Assembly (NCBI RefSeq): GCF_000425125.1
Contig: NZ_KE384307.1
Span: 470,508 to 534,507 of the forward strand
Reading direction: 5' to 3'
Length of the DNA stretch: 64,000 nt
DNA from: Paenibacillus taiwanensis DSM 18679
Lineage (GTDB): Bacteria > Bacillota > Bacilli > Paenibacillales > Paenibacillaceae
The notes beneath the pieces were generated by a model. The model was not told the origin of the DNA. It did not search any database and saw only the letters and a program-made list of their open reading frames with translations. The stretch's first letter is position 1. Each line of letters opens with the position of its first letter. Shown here piece by piece: positions 46,175-55,640 of this stretch. Position numbers and translations under genes: made by a program.

Positions 46175-46206
46175 TTATAATTAATATAAATTGATAATTA
46201 ATATAA
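46175..46206. promoter_or_regulatory. tandem PerR-type boxes upstream of the peroxiredoxin gene
   Basis: TTATAATTAATATAA (46175-46189) matches the Per box TTATAATNATTATAA at all but one position. A second copy, TGATAATTAATATAA (46192-46206), has two mismatches and is spaced 17 bp away. The 253 bases left of them (45922-46174) hold no gene. Confidence 0.65.
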
Positions 46207-46208
46207 TC

Positions 46209-46237
46209 TTGACTTCATTATAATCTAGTGATAACAT
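46209..46237 (+). promoter_or_regulatory. promoter of the peroxiredoxin gene
   Basis: TTGACT and TAACAT are separated by 17 bases, directly after the PerR-type boxes, a position where bound repressor would block RNA polymerase. Confidence 0.55.
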
Positions 46238-46331
46238 TCAGTATGTAAGTTGTCCTGCTGGTCAAGCAGCAGGCAGCAGCCAATTAACCCGCGTTAAATA
46301 AGATACATATATATGAAAGGGGATTTTTCAG

Positions 46332-46877
46332 ATGGCAGAACGTTTAGTAGGCAGACCTGCTCCTGACTTTAACATGGAAACGGTAAATGGTGATGGACAA
46401 GCATTTGGTGCAGCGCAGTTGTCCGATTATCGTGGCAAATGGCTAGTATTGTTTTTTTATCCGCTCGATTTTACATTTGTATGCCCCACTGAAATTACAG
46501 CTTTAAGTGATGCAGCATCTGAATTTAACAAGCTGAATACAGAAGTGTTGGGTGTTTCCGTTGACTCAGTGCACAGTCACAAAGCATGGATCAATACGGA
46601 TAAAGAACATAACGGTCTCGGCAAGCTGAACTTCCCGCTTGCTTCTGATATTACGAAAAACGTTGCTCGAGACTATGGCGTTTTGATTGAAGAAGAAGGT
46701 ATTGCGCTGCGTGGTCTGTTTATTATCGACCCAGAAGGCGAATTAAAATATCAAGTCGTGAATCATAACAACGTTGGACGTTCTGTAGAAGAGACGTTGC
46801 GTGTATTACAAGCTTTGCAATCCGGCGGTTTATGCCCAATTAACTGGAAACCAGGCGACAAAAATTTGAACGCCTAG
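46332..46877 (+). CDS. 2-Cys peroxiredoxin, YkuU/AhpC type
   Basis: A 181-aa typical 2-Cys peroxiredoxin, nearly the length of B. subtilis YkuU. The peroxidatic cysteine is Cys51 in [10 protein letters not shown] and the resolving cysteine Cys168 in [32 protein letters not shown] is a YkuU/AhpC feature. It reduces hydrogen peroxide and organic peroxides, with thioredoxin or AhpF as donor. No ahpF follows. The start follows AAAGGGGA. The two PerR-type boxes imply derepression by peroxide. Confidence 0.92.
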   Translation: MAERLVGRPAPDFNMETVNGDGQAFGAAQLSDYRGKWLVLFFYPLDFTFVCPTEITALSDAASEFNKLNTEVLGVSVDSVHSHKAWINTDKEHNGLGKLNFPLASDITKNVARDYGVLIEEEGIALRGLFIIDPEGELKYQVVNHNNVGRSVEETLRVLQALQSGGLCPINWKPGDKNLNA

Positions 46878-46896
46878 TTAGCATTTATAACATGGC

Positions 46897-46932
46897 CAAG
46901 CCCCTCAGGGACATTAATCCTTGAGGGGCTTG
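46897..46932. terminator. terminator between peroxiredoxin and the alpha-glucan operon
   Basis: CAAGCCCCTCA pairs with TGAGGGGCTTG over a 14-nt loop that holds a GGGA/TCCT extension. It serves convergent genes; T runs are short. Confidence 0.7.
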
Positions 46933-46968
46933 TTGGTATTGCAGCTGCAACAGGAAACAACAGCCGCA

Positions 46969-48999
46969 TTAGTGCTCCTGAAGCTCAAGCTCTTCGTACC
47001 GCTTAATGTACTTTAAAACGATATCGACATAAGTGGCGTGTGACCAAGTGAGTGGAGCTACGGATATGGGTTGACCATGATGTGGATCTACCTGTTCAGA
47101 AAGCAGCCCGCTTGATAAGCTGTGGCGCTGCACCCACTGGAGAGTTTCAAGCGGTCGCTTGAGATCCTGAAGTGTGGTGGCGGTCGCAATGTCATAGCCG
47201 GCAAACCATAACGTGCAAATGACCCAGGGATTTCCTGGAGCGACGTCAAGATCAGAGCAGCGTTGAAAATAGTAATCTTGCCAATAGCGCGCGATACCGC
47301 CAACTGGTGTTAGAATAGACAGTTTACTGCGCAAACTGTGCATAGTTGCAACGACACGTCTGTCGGCAGGCGCGAGTACGCCGAATTCATAAATGCCAAA
47401 TATGCTGCTTTCAGGTGTCATATCTTGCACCCAACGGCCCTCCTTACGAAATAGGCCTCTAGCAAAACGTCCATGCTCCTCATTCCACAAATGTGTCAAA
47501 ATGCCATGCTTTATTCGCTCCGCACCTTGGGCATAGCGCTCGGAGCGGGTATCATCACCAAACAGGGCTGCGAATTCGGCCGCCGCCGTAAGACCGCCAT
47601 AGACAGCACTAGCTGTAAATGTAAAGATGCCATATCGCTCTTCCCACAGATCATAGCTTGGATGCGGAAGTTGCAGTCGCTCATCTTGATAGTCAAGCAG
47701 GAATTTGGCGGCTTTGCGAATAAGGGATTGATATAACGACTGTGCCAATTCGATATCGCCGTGGACCGTATAGTCATGCCATAAAGCATGAAGAACAAGC
47801 GCAGTCTCATCTTCTTGGATAGGAAGCTGTTGTTTGCCGTCATGTATATAAGGATGCCAGCTAGAGCCAACGGTACCGTCAGGATTGTACTTGTGATGCA
47901 AATAGCCTTCACTGGTTAACGCTTGAGCACAGAAGCGGAAGAAGGGAGCGATCATGCCATGATACCCTGCTGAAGACATCGCTTTAGCCACCAATGCGCC
48001 ATCTCGCGGCCACATATAGCTGTAATGGTCGCGGTTAAATTGCATAATGTCCGTGTCGTTAGCCGCGATAATGGCGCCACCGACATCGGTTTGTGTGCGT
48101 ACGATCAGCAGACTTTGCTTGTATAACCGAATGAGTTCCGCATCTAAATCGGCAAAGGAGATGTTGTCTTTGTTCACCCATCGCCGCCAGTAAGTTTCTA
48201 CCCGATCCAGCAAGTGCCCGGGATGATTATCGCGTACATATTGATCCAGGCGGATGACTTCATCCAGATGTTTTCCCGCAGAGAACCAGTAATGATGGTA
48301 GCTATCACCAAGAGGCGGGACGAAGGATCTCAGACTAATCGTACTGTCTACCGACCCTTGTGCGATATCATTGCCCATCAAATGACCGTCTTCAGCATCT
48401 TTCCAAGTGCCTTCTGCTTGGTGAAAGCGCTTGATGCCAGTTGTATACTCAAAAATCCCTTCCCAAACGGGATGACCAGTAGCTGTCTGTAAGTTAGCAG
48501 ATGAAGCCTGAGAAGGCAGGGAGTACGACGAGCAGCCGTTAAACATAAAGTAGCAATCTTTCTTGTAATGAAATATAGTTCGATTGAGCGGGTAGAAGAC
48601 AGCAGTGTCGCCTACTTCTGTTTCATTAATGACTAGATCTTGATGGAAGAACAATCGGACTTCCCGTTCGGAACTTGTGTGATTTACAATGTGAATCCGC
48701 TTTAGAAAGATAGATTCTCGCTGATGAACAGCGTCATGAATCGTTAAGGTCAGTTGCAGGCGAGGGTGATGAGCCTTAGTTTCCGTAACTAGCGATTCTT
48801 CTACATAACCGGTCTGAATCTGCCATTCCTCTTCATGCAGCCAACTGAATATGCCATCTGCCCATACGCCAAAACGACAGCGATAACCCCCGACATGATT
48901 TAATTGGCCTACAAAGGGATAATAAATGTCTCGAATGTAAGCATGCTGATCCAGATTCACTAAGCACTTCCCATTGCCTACGACGAGATATCGCGGCAC
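46969..48999 (-). CDS. GH15 family glycoside hydrolase (glucoamylase-like)
   Basis: A 676-aa GH15 protein with the bacterial two-domain layout. Residues 1-270 are a beta-sandwich (MPRYLVVGNGKCLVNLD, DIYYPFVGQLNHVGGYR). Residues 290-670 are an (alpha/alpha)6 barrel with SYMWPRDGALVAKAM, the general acid in PIQEDETALVLHALWHDY, and LTWSHATYV near the end. Family members hydrolyse terminal alpha-1,4 or alpha-1,6 glucose, or alpha,alpha-trehalose. No signal peptide is seen, so it acts in the cytoplasm. The start is GTG 48999, five bases from the preceding gene, with AAGGAGGTGAT upstream. It is the last gene of the operon. Confidence 0.88.
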   Translation of the reverse strand: MPRYLVVGNGKCLVNLDQHAYIRDIYYPFVGQLNHVGGYRCRFGVWADGIFSWLHEEEWQIQTGYVEESLVTETKAHHPRLQLTLTIHDAVHQRESIFLKRIHIVNHTSSEREVRLFFHQDLVINETEVGDTAVFYPLNRTIFHYKKDCYFMFNGCSSYSLPSQASSANLQTATGHPVWEGIFEYTTGIKRFHQAEGTWKDAEDGHLMGNDIAQGSVDSTISLRSFVPPLGDSYHHYWFSAGKHLDEVIRLDQYVRDNHPGHLLDRVETYWRRWVNKDNISFADLDAELIRLYKQSLLIVRTQTDVGGAIIAANDTDIMQFNRDHYSYMWPRDGALVAKAMSSAGYHGMIAPFFRFCAQALTSEGYLHHKYNPDGTVGSSWHPYIHDGKQQLPIQEDETALVLHALWHDYTVHGDIELAQSLYQSLIRKAAKFLLDYQDERLQLPHPSYDLWEERYGIFTFTASAVYGGLTAAAEFAALFGDDTRSERYAQGAERIKHGILTHLWNEEHGRFARGLFRKEGRWVQDMTPESSIFGIYEFGVLAPADRRVVATMHSLRSKLSILTPVGGIARYWQDYYFQRCSDLDVAPGNPWVICTLWFAGYDIATATTLQDLKRPLETLQWVQRHSLSSGLLSEQVDPHHGQPISVAPLTWSHATYVDIVLKYIKRYEELELQEH

Positions 49000-49003
49000 A
49001 CCA

Positions 49004-51430
49004 TCACCTCCTTAATTGTTGATGAGATTGAACGATGCGGGATGCATAATTGTGCGCTAGTATTTTAGCTTGCGTTGGACTGTCCGCATGAGCGTAAACT
49101 TTAAAAAGAGGCTCATCTTGATCGGGCAAAATAAGCACGCAGCCTTCCGGTGACTGAATGCGGATGCCATCAAGCAATTCGGCTGCTTGCCCATTGGAGC
49201 GTACCCAGTCCATCAAGCAGCGCATAAGCGTACCTTTTTCGTTCCAATGGCAAGAGACCTCTTCCTTTGCTGTATAAGAATTAGGAAGTTCGGCGGCTAT
49301 ATCGTCAATCGACGTATTAGTCATTGCCAGGTGTTGTAAAATAAGGCTAAGCATATACAGGCGATGCGCAAATGGTGAAAACGGCAAGCCAACAGTTGCT
49401 TCCATAACAGAGCGAAGGGATTCCTTAGTTCTGATCACACGTAATCCGCTGCTTGCAACGGCAGCTGGCAGCGATCCGACCATGCTGGCTGGTACACCCA
49501 ATACGGCTTTGGTGCCGTTTTCGGCCAGTGCCAGCATCGTAAGCAGAGCGACCTTGTCAGTTGATAAGAGGAATCCTTTAGGTGTAACAAAGGATAACTT
49601 TCCTTCTCCATCCCAATACACGCCAAAGTGGGCCTTACAGTTGTGGACATGTTCATGCAGATTAGTGGATTGGTCTTTGACTTGCTGAACCATCATTCGG
49701 GTACCGCCGACATAGGTGGTCCAACGCTGAATAAGCTCCAGATCCGCGCAAGGTGCGACAAGCAGCACATAGGTAAAGTTGGCATCGCGAATTAGACTGA
49801 AATCTATGTGCTGTGCCAAGGCATCGAGATAATCGTTGTCTGCGTGTGTATAGCTTTTGCAGCTGCCAACACGATCGGCATGACAGCGGACAAAGTCTTC
49901 TTGCCAATAGGCATTTTCGATCTTGCGCTCTGTTGATTTGGCTATCGGAAGTCCTAGACGGTCCATCCATTCTACAACCATGTTCATCATAGGCGATTGC
50001 TGGGCGAGATGCAGGTGAACAGCACCATCTGCTTTTTCTTGTCGTACCGCATTGCGGGTCACTTCATCGGATACGGTCCCGAGATCGATGATGTGAACGC
50101 CGACGGAGCGCAGTCCTGCTGCGAAGGCTGTTTTTAATAAGGACGAATAGGTGTGAGCGCATGCAGATACCATAATCGTGCTTGATTCGGGCAAGGTAGA
50201 GCCATATGCAGCCGCCAGTTTGGTTACCAATTCCGGATTAAGATCGACATTTGGAATGCCTGCTACGCCTCTGCTGCTGAACAGCGGCTTTGCTGCGGCA
50301 TCTCCCCAAATGAGTGAGGTGTGCAGCGTTCCATTCGTAGGAACCGTCTTGTTTGGCCACAGTTTGACATGTTGACGAATGGTTGCTTTTGATCCTATCG
50401 TACAACCACTGCCGATTACGCTTCCCTCCTGAAGCTGGGCGTTGGAGGCAATGATCGTGCGATCCATAAGCAACGCATCCTGAATGTCGCAGTCTTCACC
50501 AATATAATTGCCGCTCCACGCAATTGTCCGCTCTAATATGCTGTTAGAATGGACCGTATTACTTTCACCGAGCACGGTGTAGGGTCCAATGCCACAGGAA
50601 GGATACAATGTGCAGCCGCTGCCGATATAAGCAGGTCCGCTCAGTCGTATGCGAGAAGGAAGGCGTACACCTGCTTCTACAAATAATCCTGGCAGCACTT
50701 CGGCAGCCGCAATGGATACCCCAACTTTTCGATCCAGCATATCAAATTGTGTTTGACGGTATTGGTGCAAATTGCCGATGTCAGACCAATAACCAGAGGC
50801 AACATATCCATATAATGCTTCATGGTTAGCGAGCAGTGCTGGGAAGAGGTCCATGCTGAAATCATACGGCTTGCCTGCGGGTATCCAATCGAGGATTTCC
50901 GGTTCAAGCACATATATTCCCGTATTTACTGTATCGCTGAACACTTCGCTCCAGCTTGGCTTTTCGAGAAAACGGGCCACTCTTCCGTCTTCCTCCGTCA
51001 TGACGACGCCATATTCGAGTGGTGTATCGACTTGGGTTAACACCATCGTGGCTAAAGCCTGCTTCTGTTTATGGTATTCAATTGCGTGACGTAAGTTGAA
51101 ATCTGTTAAAGCATCTCCACTAATAACAATAAACGGCTCGTCTAGGAAATGTGCCGCATTTTTGATGCTGCCTGCTGTACCAAGTGGCATATCTTCTTCG
51201 GCATATATAAGTTGCACGCCGTATTCAGAGCCATCGCCGTAATACTGGCGAATGACCTCCGGCAAATATTGAACGGTTACTGCGATTTGGTGAATGTCAT
51301 ACCGTTTCAGCAGATCGATAATATAAGACATGCAGGGACGATTCAGCAGCGGTACCATCGGTTTTGGAGTATTCAACGTAAGCGGACGTAAGCGGGTACC
51401 TTTTCCACCAGCCATAATAACGGCTTTCAT
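49004..51430 (-). CDS. sugar nucleotidyltransferase - beta-helix - phosphomutase-like fusion
   Basis: An 808-aa three-part protein. Residues 1-235 are a nucleotidyltransferase with the GGKGTRLRPLT signature, then VISGDALTDFN and YWSDIGNLHQYRQ. Residues 245-370 are left-handed beta-helix hexapeptides (AYIGSGCTLYPSCGIG). Residues 380-800 resemble phosphoglucomutase/phosphomannomutase domains but lack the TASHNP phosphoserine motif, so this half may be regulatory or altered. The family is usually named mannose-1-phosphate guanylyltransferase; in this glucan context glucose-1-phosphate is equally likely. Its ATG overlaps the stop of the preceding gene by one base. Confidence 0.85.
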   Translation of the reverse strand: MKAVIMAGGKGTRLRPLTLNTPKPMVPLLNRPCMSYIIDLLKRYDIHQIAVTVQYLPEVIRQYYGDGSEYGVQLIYAEEDMPLGTAGSIKNAAHFLDEPFIVISGDALTDFNLRHAIEYHKQKQALATMVLTQVDTPLEYGVVMTEEDGRVARFLEKPSWSEVFSDTVNTGIYVLEPEILDWIPAGKPYDFSMDLFPALLANHEALYGYVASGYWSDIGNLHQYRQTQFDMLDRKVGVSIAAAEVLPGLFVEAGVRLPSRIRLSGPAYIGSGCTLYPSCGIGPYTVLGESNTVHSNSILERTIAWSGNYIGEDCDIQDALLMDRTIIASNAQLQEGSVIGSGCTIGSKATIRQHVKLWPNKTVPTNGTLHTSLIWGDAAAKPLFSSRGVAGIPNVDLNPELVTKLAAAYGSTLPESSTIMVSACAHTYSSLLKTAFAAGLRSVGVHIIDLGTVSDEVTRNAVRQEKADGAVHLHLAQQSPMMNMVVEWMDRLGLPIAKSTERKIENAYWQEDFVRCHADRVGSCKSYTHADNDYLDALAQHIDFSLIRDANFTYVLLVAPCADLELIQRWTTYVGGTRMMVQQVKDQSTNLHEHVHNCKAHFGVYWDGEGKLSFVTPKGFLLSTDKVALLTMLALAENGTKAVLGVPASMVGSLPAAVASSGLRVIRTKESLRSVMEATVGLPFSPFAHRLYMLSLILQHLAMTNTSIDDIAAELPNSYTAKEEVSCHWNEKGTLMRCLMDWVRSNGQAAELLDGIRIQSPEGCVLILPDQDEPLFKVYAHADSPTQAKILAHNYASRIVQSHQQLRR

Positions 51431-54400
51431 CAGGCGATCACCCCTTCATATACTTGGCGTGTTGAAACTGCAATGGAATCCCAGTCATACATCGTACGAA
51501 CTTTGCGCATCGCTTCTACTGCATAACGTCGAGCCAACGCTTCGTTTTGGAGCAGCTCTGTCACATGCCAGGCGAGTGATTCAACATGACCAGGCAGCGC
51601 TTTGAAGCCGTCTCGTCCATGATCGATAATTTCGGCCAAACCGCCAGTATCGGATACAACTACAGGAATGCCATGCCCCATTGCTTCAAGTGCTACGATA
51701 CCAAATGGCTCATATAGACTTGGAAATATACACAAATCAGCAATCTGGAACAAATTTTCCCGTACCTCATCCTGCACGAAGCCAGCTAAACATACACTGT
51801 CTGTTAAATTCATCTCGTGAACTTGCCTCTTCAGTTCATTTAGCATCGGACCTGTTCCTGCTATGATTAACTTAATATTGGAGACGTGCTGTTTCACTAG
51901 CGGCAGTGCTTGAAGGAGTACCTGAATTCCTTTTTCGTACACCAATCGCCCAATGAAGAAAAGCACTCGTTCATCAGGAGCTGCATATTGAGCACGGAAC
52001 GCTTGCAGATGGTTTGATCTTTCTCTTCGAAATGACAAGCTTGGCGACAATGTAATGTGATCTTTGCCTGATCCAGCAAGGGCAGCAGGCTGCCATGCAC
52101 ATTCCACCCCGTTAGGGATCATGCTGACCGCGGATCGCTTAATATCAAATAACTGCTCCACTTCTTGGACCATTGCTTGACTGCATACGATAACATGCTC
52201 AGCTGCGTGCACAAGCTGACGCTCTGTTTCATGAATGCGATGTTGAACAGACGAGTGTAACGTGCCGTTATTGCGGCCGTGCTCTGTAGCATGAATCGTT
52301 GCGATGAGCGGGAATTGATAGGTATCTTTAAGATCTTTAGCAGCTAAGTACACTAACCAGTCATGGGCATGAACAAAGTCTACGTGTAATCCGTCCTGAA
52401 TGAGTTCATCTACACGATCACACATCGCTGCATTTAACTGTAGAACCCAATCCATAAATCCGATGGGAGCTACTGGAGTCGGCAGTGGGGCACGATGAAC
52501 CATAACACCATGCATCCATTCTGTACTCGGACTGCCAGGAACCTCGCGTGTAATGACGTGCACTTCACATTGATGACGAGCAAGATGGCGCGATAAGTCA
52601 TACACAGCTCTGGATAGACCACCCACGACGAGGGGCGGGAATTCCCAAGCCAGCATCAGAACACATTTGGAAGTAGTCCTTGAGCGCTTCCAAGACGAGA
52701 GTGGAAACCTGTTTGGCAAGGAAGGACAGATTTGTTCGGTTAAACTTGCGATCGTCATATGGCTTGTGCTGCACTGTACTTGACGTTTATACAATTGCAG
52801 CAGCACTTGGTAATCTATAGTCGGAAAACAGTCGATAGCTTGCTCCATTTCATACAATGCCACTTCGTCATATACGCCCTGCTCCAGCATATCCAGAAGA
52901 AGATGACATCGCATAATGTGTTCCTTTGTACGTTGTGAGGCATAGCTGGGCACGGTATCAGCATCTATAATAAATGCCCAATCACTGCTTTCCGCTAACA
53001 GAAGCTCGCGAATAGATTGGTTGCATAATCGTTCTTGCACCGAGCGGAAACCCCAGAGCTGGCGCTGCTGCTTGCTTATCATATCAAGCAGTCGATCTTC
53101 CGCCTGATGCAGGTGCTTATAAACCCAATCATTACGTTCTTGCAGCCAGACTTCCGCATAACCGCCACGTCCCCAACTGCTGCAAGGCAGCTCAACTTGT
53201 TGTGCGTCAGGGTGAAGCGCGATGTAATCAACGGGCGAAATAAACGCAATATTGCATCCTTTAGTCTGCTGCTGGTGATGGAGTTCGCGAAACAAGGCCT
53301 CAATCCAAATAGGACCCTCATACCACCAATGTCCAAACAACTCTGCATCGTATGGGCATAGGAGGATTGGAGGACGATCCAACTTGTTGGTATGCATCAC
53401 ATGAGAAAGTCTACTATGTAAAAAATGTCGGGCATGCTCATAAGCACGGGCTTGCGCCGCTTGCTCGTTATACAGTTCCTTATGGGAACCCGCCCCGGTA
53501 ATGCGATAATATTTGATACCGGTGTTAATCCGCGCTCCGTCAGAGAGCAAGTAGGGCTTAATGTACGCCCATTCCTCCAGATCATGCCAACCAAGGTCAT
53601 ACCCGATGTCTCGGTAATACTCCCGATACTGTGGATCGCCCGGGTACCCCTCGTGACTGCTCCACACTTGATGCGAAGAGGCGGCATCTCTGCAAAATGC
53701 ATATACGTTGTCATAAGTTTGGACAGGCGCTAATGTTTCGCGCACTGGACAAGGATCGGCATGTGAAATCGCATGCTCATCCACAATGAAATAGCGGAGC
53801 CCGCTCTCACGAAGCATAGGTGACAGATGCGGCGAATACGCGCATTCCGGCAGCCAAATGCCGTTCGGGCGGGCACCGAAATGCCGCTCATGTTCGGCGG
53901 CGCCAAATTCAATCTGAACTCTGGCTACCGCATCATTTTTAATAAAGGGCAAGTATGCATGTGTTGCGGCACAAGTCATTAGCTCCAAGTAGCCTTCATC
54001 AGCAAATGCCTTGAAGCGAGGAATAATTTGATACTCCCATTCCCGATACAATTGGAGCCACTTAGACCAGCGTGTCTGGTACATCGCAGCTAAGGCATGT
54101 AGCTGCTCTTGTTCCTGATGGCGTTCCATTTCCAGTTCCGCAAGTTTGATGCTGTGAACAAGGTGTTTCTCGTAACGTAATTGCATGACGGGATCATCCA
54201 TCAAAGCAAGTAAGGTGGGTGTCATCGTCATCGTCAAACGGAAAGGAATGCCATCTTGCTTTAAACGAGAGAAGCATTCTAACAACGGGAAGTATGTTTC
54301 GGTCATCGCTTCAAAAAACCAGCGTTCTTCCATCAGGTCATCCCGATGCATATGGCGTACATATGGCAAATGAGCATGAAGGACTAATGCGACATAACCC

Positions 54401-54450
54401 GCGGGCGACGGCTGATCGGCTAATAATAAATCCTCTCTGTGAACGGTCAT
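51430..54450 (-). CDS. GH57 (1,4-alpha-glucan branching-type) - GT4 (glycogen synthase-like) fusion
   Basis: A 1006-aa bifunctional protein. Residues 18-560 are GH57 with a DUF1957-type helical C-terminus: VLHAHLPYVRH, the nucleophile Glu202 in IWLPECAYSP, and the acid Asp368 in CPYDAELFGHWW. Residues 595-1006 are a GT4 synthase: MLAWEFPPLVVGGLSRAVYD, VHAHDWLVY, FFIGRLVYEKGIQVL, and the E-x7-E motif EPFGIVALE (about 914-922), followed by GGLAEII. GH57 branching enzymes make alpha-1,6 branches; the GT4 half would elongate alpha-1,4 chains. In most bacteria these are separate genes. No signal peptide. The start overlaps the DUF4912 stop (ATGA). Confidence 0.9.
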   Translation of the reverse strand: MTVHREDLLLADQPSPAGYVALVLHAHLPYVRHMHRDDLMEERWFFEAMTETYFPLLECFSRLKQDGIPFRLTMTMTPTLLALMDDPVMQLRYEKHLVHSIKLAELEMERHQEQEQLHALAAMYQTRWSKWLQLYREWEYQIIPRFKAFADEGYLELMTCAATHAYLPFIKNDAVARVQIEFGAAEHERHFGARPNGIWLPECAYSPHLSPMLRESGLRYFIVDEHAISHADPCPVRETLAPVQTYDNVYAFCRDAASSHQVWSSHEGYPGDPQYREYYRDIGYDLGWHDLEEWAYIKPYLLSDGARINTGIKYYRITGAGSHKELYNEQAAQARAYEHARHFLHSRLSHVMHTNKLDRPPILLCPYDAELFGHWWYEGPIWIEALFRELHHQQQTKGCNIAFISPVDYIALHPDAQQVELPCSSWGRGGYAEVWLQERNDWVYKHLHQAEDRLLDMISKQQRQLWGFRSVQERLCNQSIRELLLAESSDWAFIIDADTVPSYASQRTKEHIMRCHLLLDMLEQGVYDEVALYEMEQAIDCFPTIDYQVLLQLYKRQVQCSTSHMTIASLTEQICPSLPNRFPLSSWKRSRTTSKCVLMLAWEFPPLVVGGLSRAVYDLSRHLARHQCEVHVITREVPGSPSTEWMHGVMVHRAPLPTPVAPIGFMDWVLQLNAAMCDRVDELIQDGLHVDFVHAHDWLVYLAAKDLKDTYQFPLIATIHATEHGRNNGTLHSSVQHRIHETERQLVHAAEHVIVCSQAMVQEVEQLFDIKRSAVSMIPNGVECAWQPAALAGSGKDHITLSPSLSFRRERSNHLQAFRAQYAAPDERVLFFIGRLVYEKGIQVLLQALPLVKQHVSNIKLIIAGTGPMLNELKRQVHEMNLTDSVCLAGFVQDEVRENLFQIADLCIFPSLYEPFGIVALEAMGHGIPVVVSDTGGLAEIIDHGRDGFKALPGHVESLAWHVTELLQNEALARRYAVEAMRKVRTMYDWDSIAVSTRQVYEGVIA

Positions 54451-54992
54451 TTTTGAACCCCTTCTTCAATTGGATATATCGAATACGTCGAGAACTGCTT
54501 GAATGGCGATGTGTGATCGTATGATGACAAGGAGGTACCATGCGCTGGTGAGTGCGGCTGATGATGACCCTTATCGTTCATGTCAGTTGTATGGCCGGAT
54601 CCATTTGTAGCTCGCTCGCTGCGCGGTGTACGTATGGCAGGAGAGCGTAGCAGTGAGACAAATAGGTGATCATCGGTTAGCAGGCCATATTCCAACTGGT
54701 AGACCACATTCGGCTCCAGATGACGGAAATACCAACGATCCGTATCATGGACAAAGACGTCCGTATACGATTCAACTGCTGCGGATGGGGGAGTGGTAAA
54801 TGATCTTAATAAGCGGGCCACTTTGCATAATTCATCCCATCGTTTTCCGTAGTGGGCGGCAATCATCCGCCGCCTGCGCTCACTTATTTCCCAGTAGGCG
54901 TAAAGTACAGTCGGACTTTGAATCATAAGATGGATAATTTGCGTGTCGTAGCGCGGCGGCCATGCTGTCATGGAAGTGGTGGTATTAAACAT
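54447..54992 (-). CDS. DUF4912 protein, first gene of the alpha-glucan operon
   Basis: A 181-aa soluble protein. Residues 15-115 show the DUF4912 pattern: IHLMIQSPTVLYAYWEIS, then WYFRHLEPNVVYQLEYGLL. That region resembles a carbohydrate-binding or starch-binding sandwich. The last 65 residues are low-complexity, rich in Ser, His and Pro. DUF4912 genes often sit beside GH57 branching enzymes, so a glucan-binding role is a reasonable inference. ATG 54992 follows AAAGGAGG. Its stop overlaps the next start by 4 bases. Confidence 0.8.
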   Translation of the reverse strand: MFNTTTSMTAWPPRYDTQIIHLMIQSPTVLYAYWEISERRRRMIAAHYGKRWDELCKVARLLRSFTTPPSAAVESYTDVFVHDTDRWYFRHLEPNVVYQLEYGLLTDDHLFVSLLRSPAIRTPRSERATNGSGHTTDMNDKGHHQPHSPAHGTSLSSYDHTSPFKQFSTYSIYPIEEGVQK

Positions 54993-55221
54993 AGAGACCT
55001 CCTTTCACCCGTGATGATGATGGACAAACTGGCTAACTGAGTGGTTCCAAACCATCTTATCCGTGAGATTCACGATCTATGTCTAATGTTTCAGTAAAGA
55101 AATATTAAAAAAGATGCTGTTGAAAAGGTATGGCAATCTATGAAAAGAGTTACAATAGTCTAGTAGAAGCGGCCTGCGAGAGCGCTGTTTCGAATGTGAG
55201 AACGAACGGTTGAGCAGCTGA

Positions 55222-55437
55222 TTAGGATTGAGGAGTTTTCACCAGGCGTTGTGTCAGCTCAACAAAATCGTCATACCGGTTGTCAGACAATTGAAGCTGC
55301 CTGAACCAGCTAGCTGGTACACATCGATACGATTTGGTTTCGCCAGTTGCATATTGAGCGACCAATTCATTAGTAGTCTCATCGTACAGGAGATAGCTGA
55401 TTTGCTTAGAGGGGACAAACAATACATTTAAAGGCAT
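55222..55437 (-). CDS. small protein with KTSC-like domain, 71 aa
   Basis: A 71-aa protein. SKQISYLLYDETTNELVAQY followed by KSYRCVP and FVELTQRLV resembles the KTSC fold (a short beta-sheet/helix domain of unknown function). The start is set at ATG 55437 behind a weak GGGGTG; GTG 55473 is an alternative. It lies upstream of the glucan operon on the same strand but 230 bases away. Confidence 0.6.
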   Translation of the reverse strand: MPLNVLFVPSKQISYLLYDETTNELVAQYATGETKSYRCVPASWFRQLQLSDNRYDDFVELTQRLVKTPQS

Positions 55438-55640
55438 AGTGTATACACCCCGTTCCAATTTGTAATGTTTCACATGTATATGAAAAAATTAGGCACAATA
55501 TACGTACACCTTACCGCGATTTTCATTTCATTTTGTATTGAAAAAAGGAATTTGTTGATTGTGTGACGAATATGCTACAACAATCGTTCCTAAACCAAAT
55601 GTTGCATCCACATGAAGGTGCATTTAAGAGGAGGGAGCAC

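Noticed and set aside
53035-53361. 108-codon plus-strand frame opposite the GH57-GT4 gene
   Set aside because: Antisense shadow inside a well-supported coding sequence without start signals.
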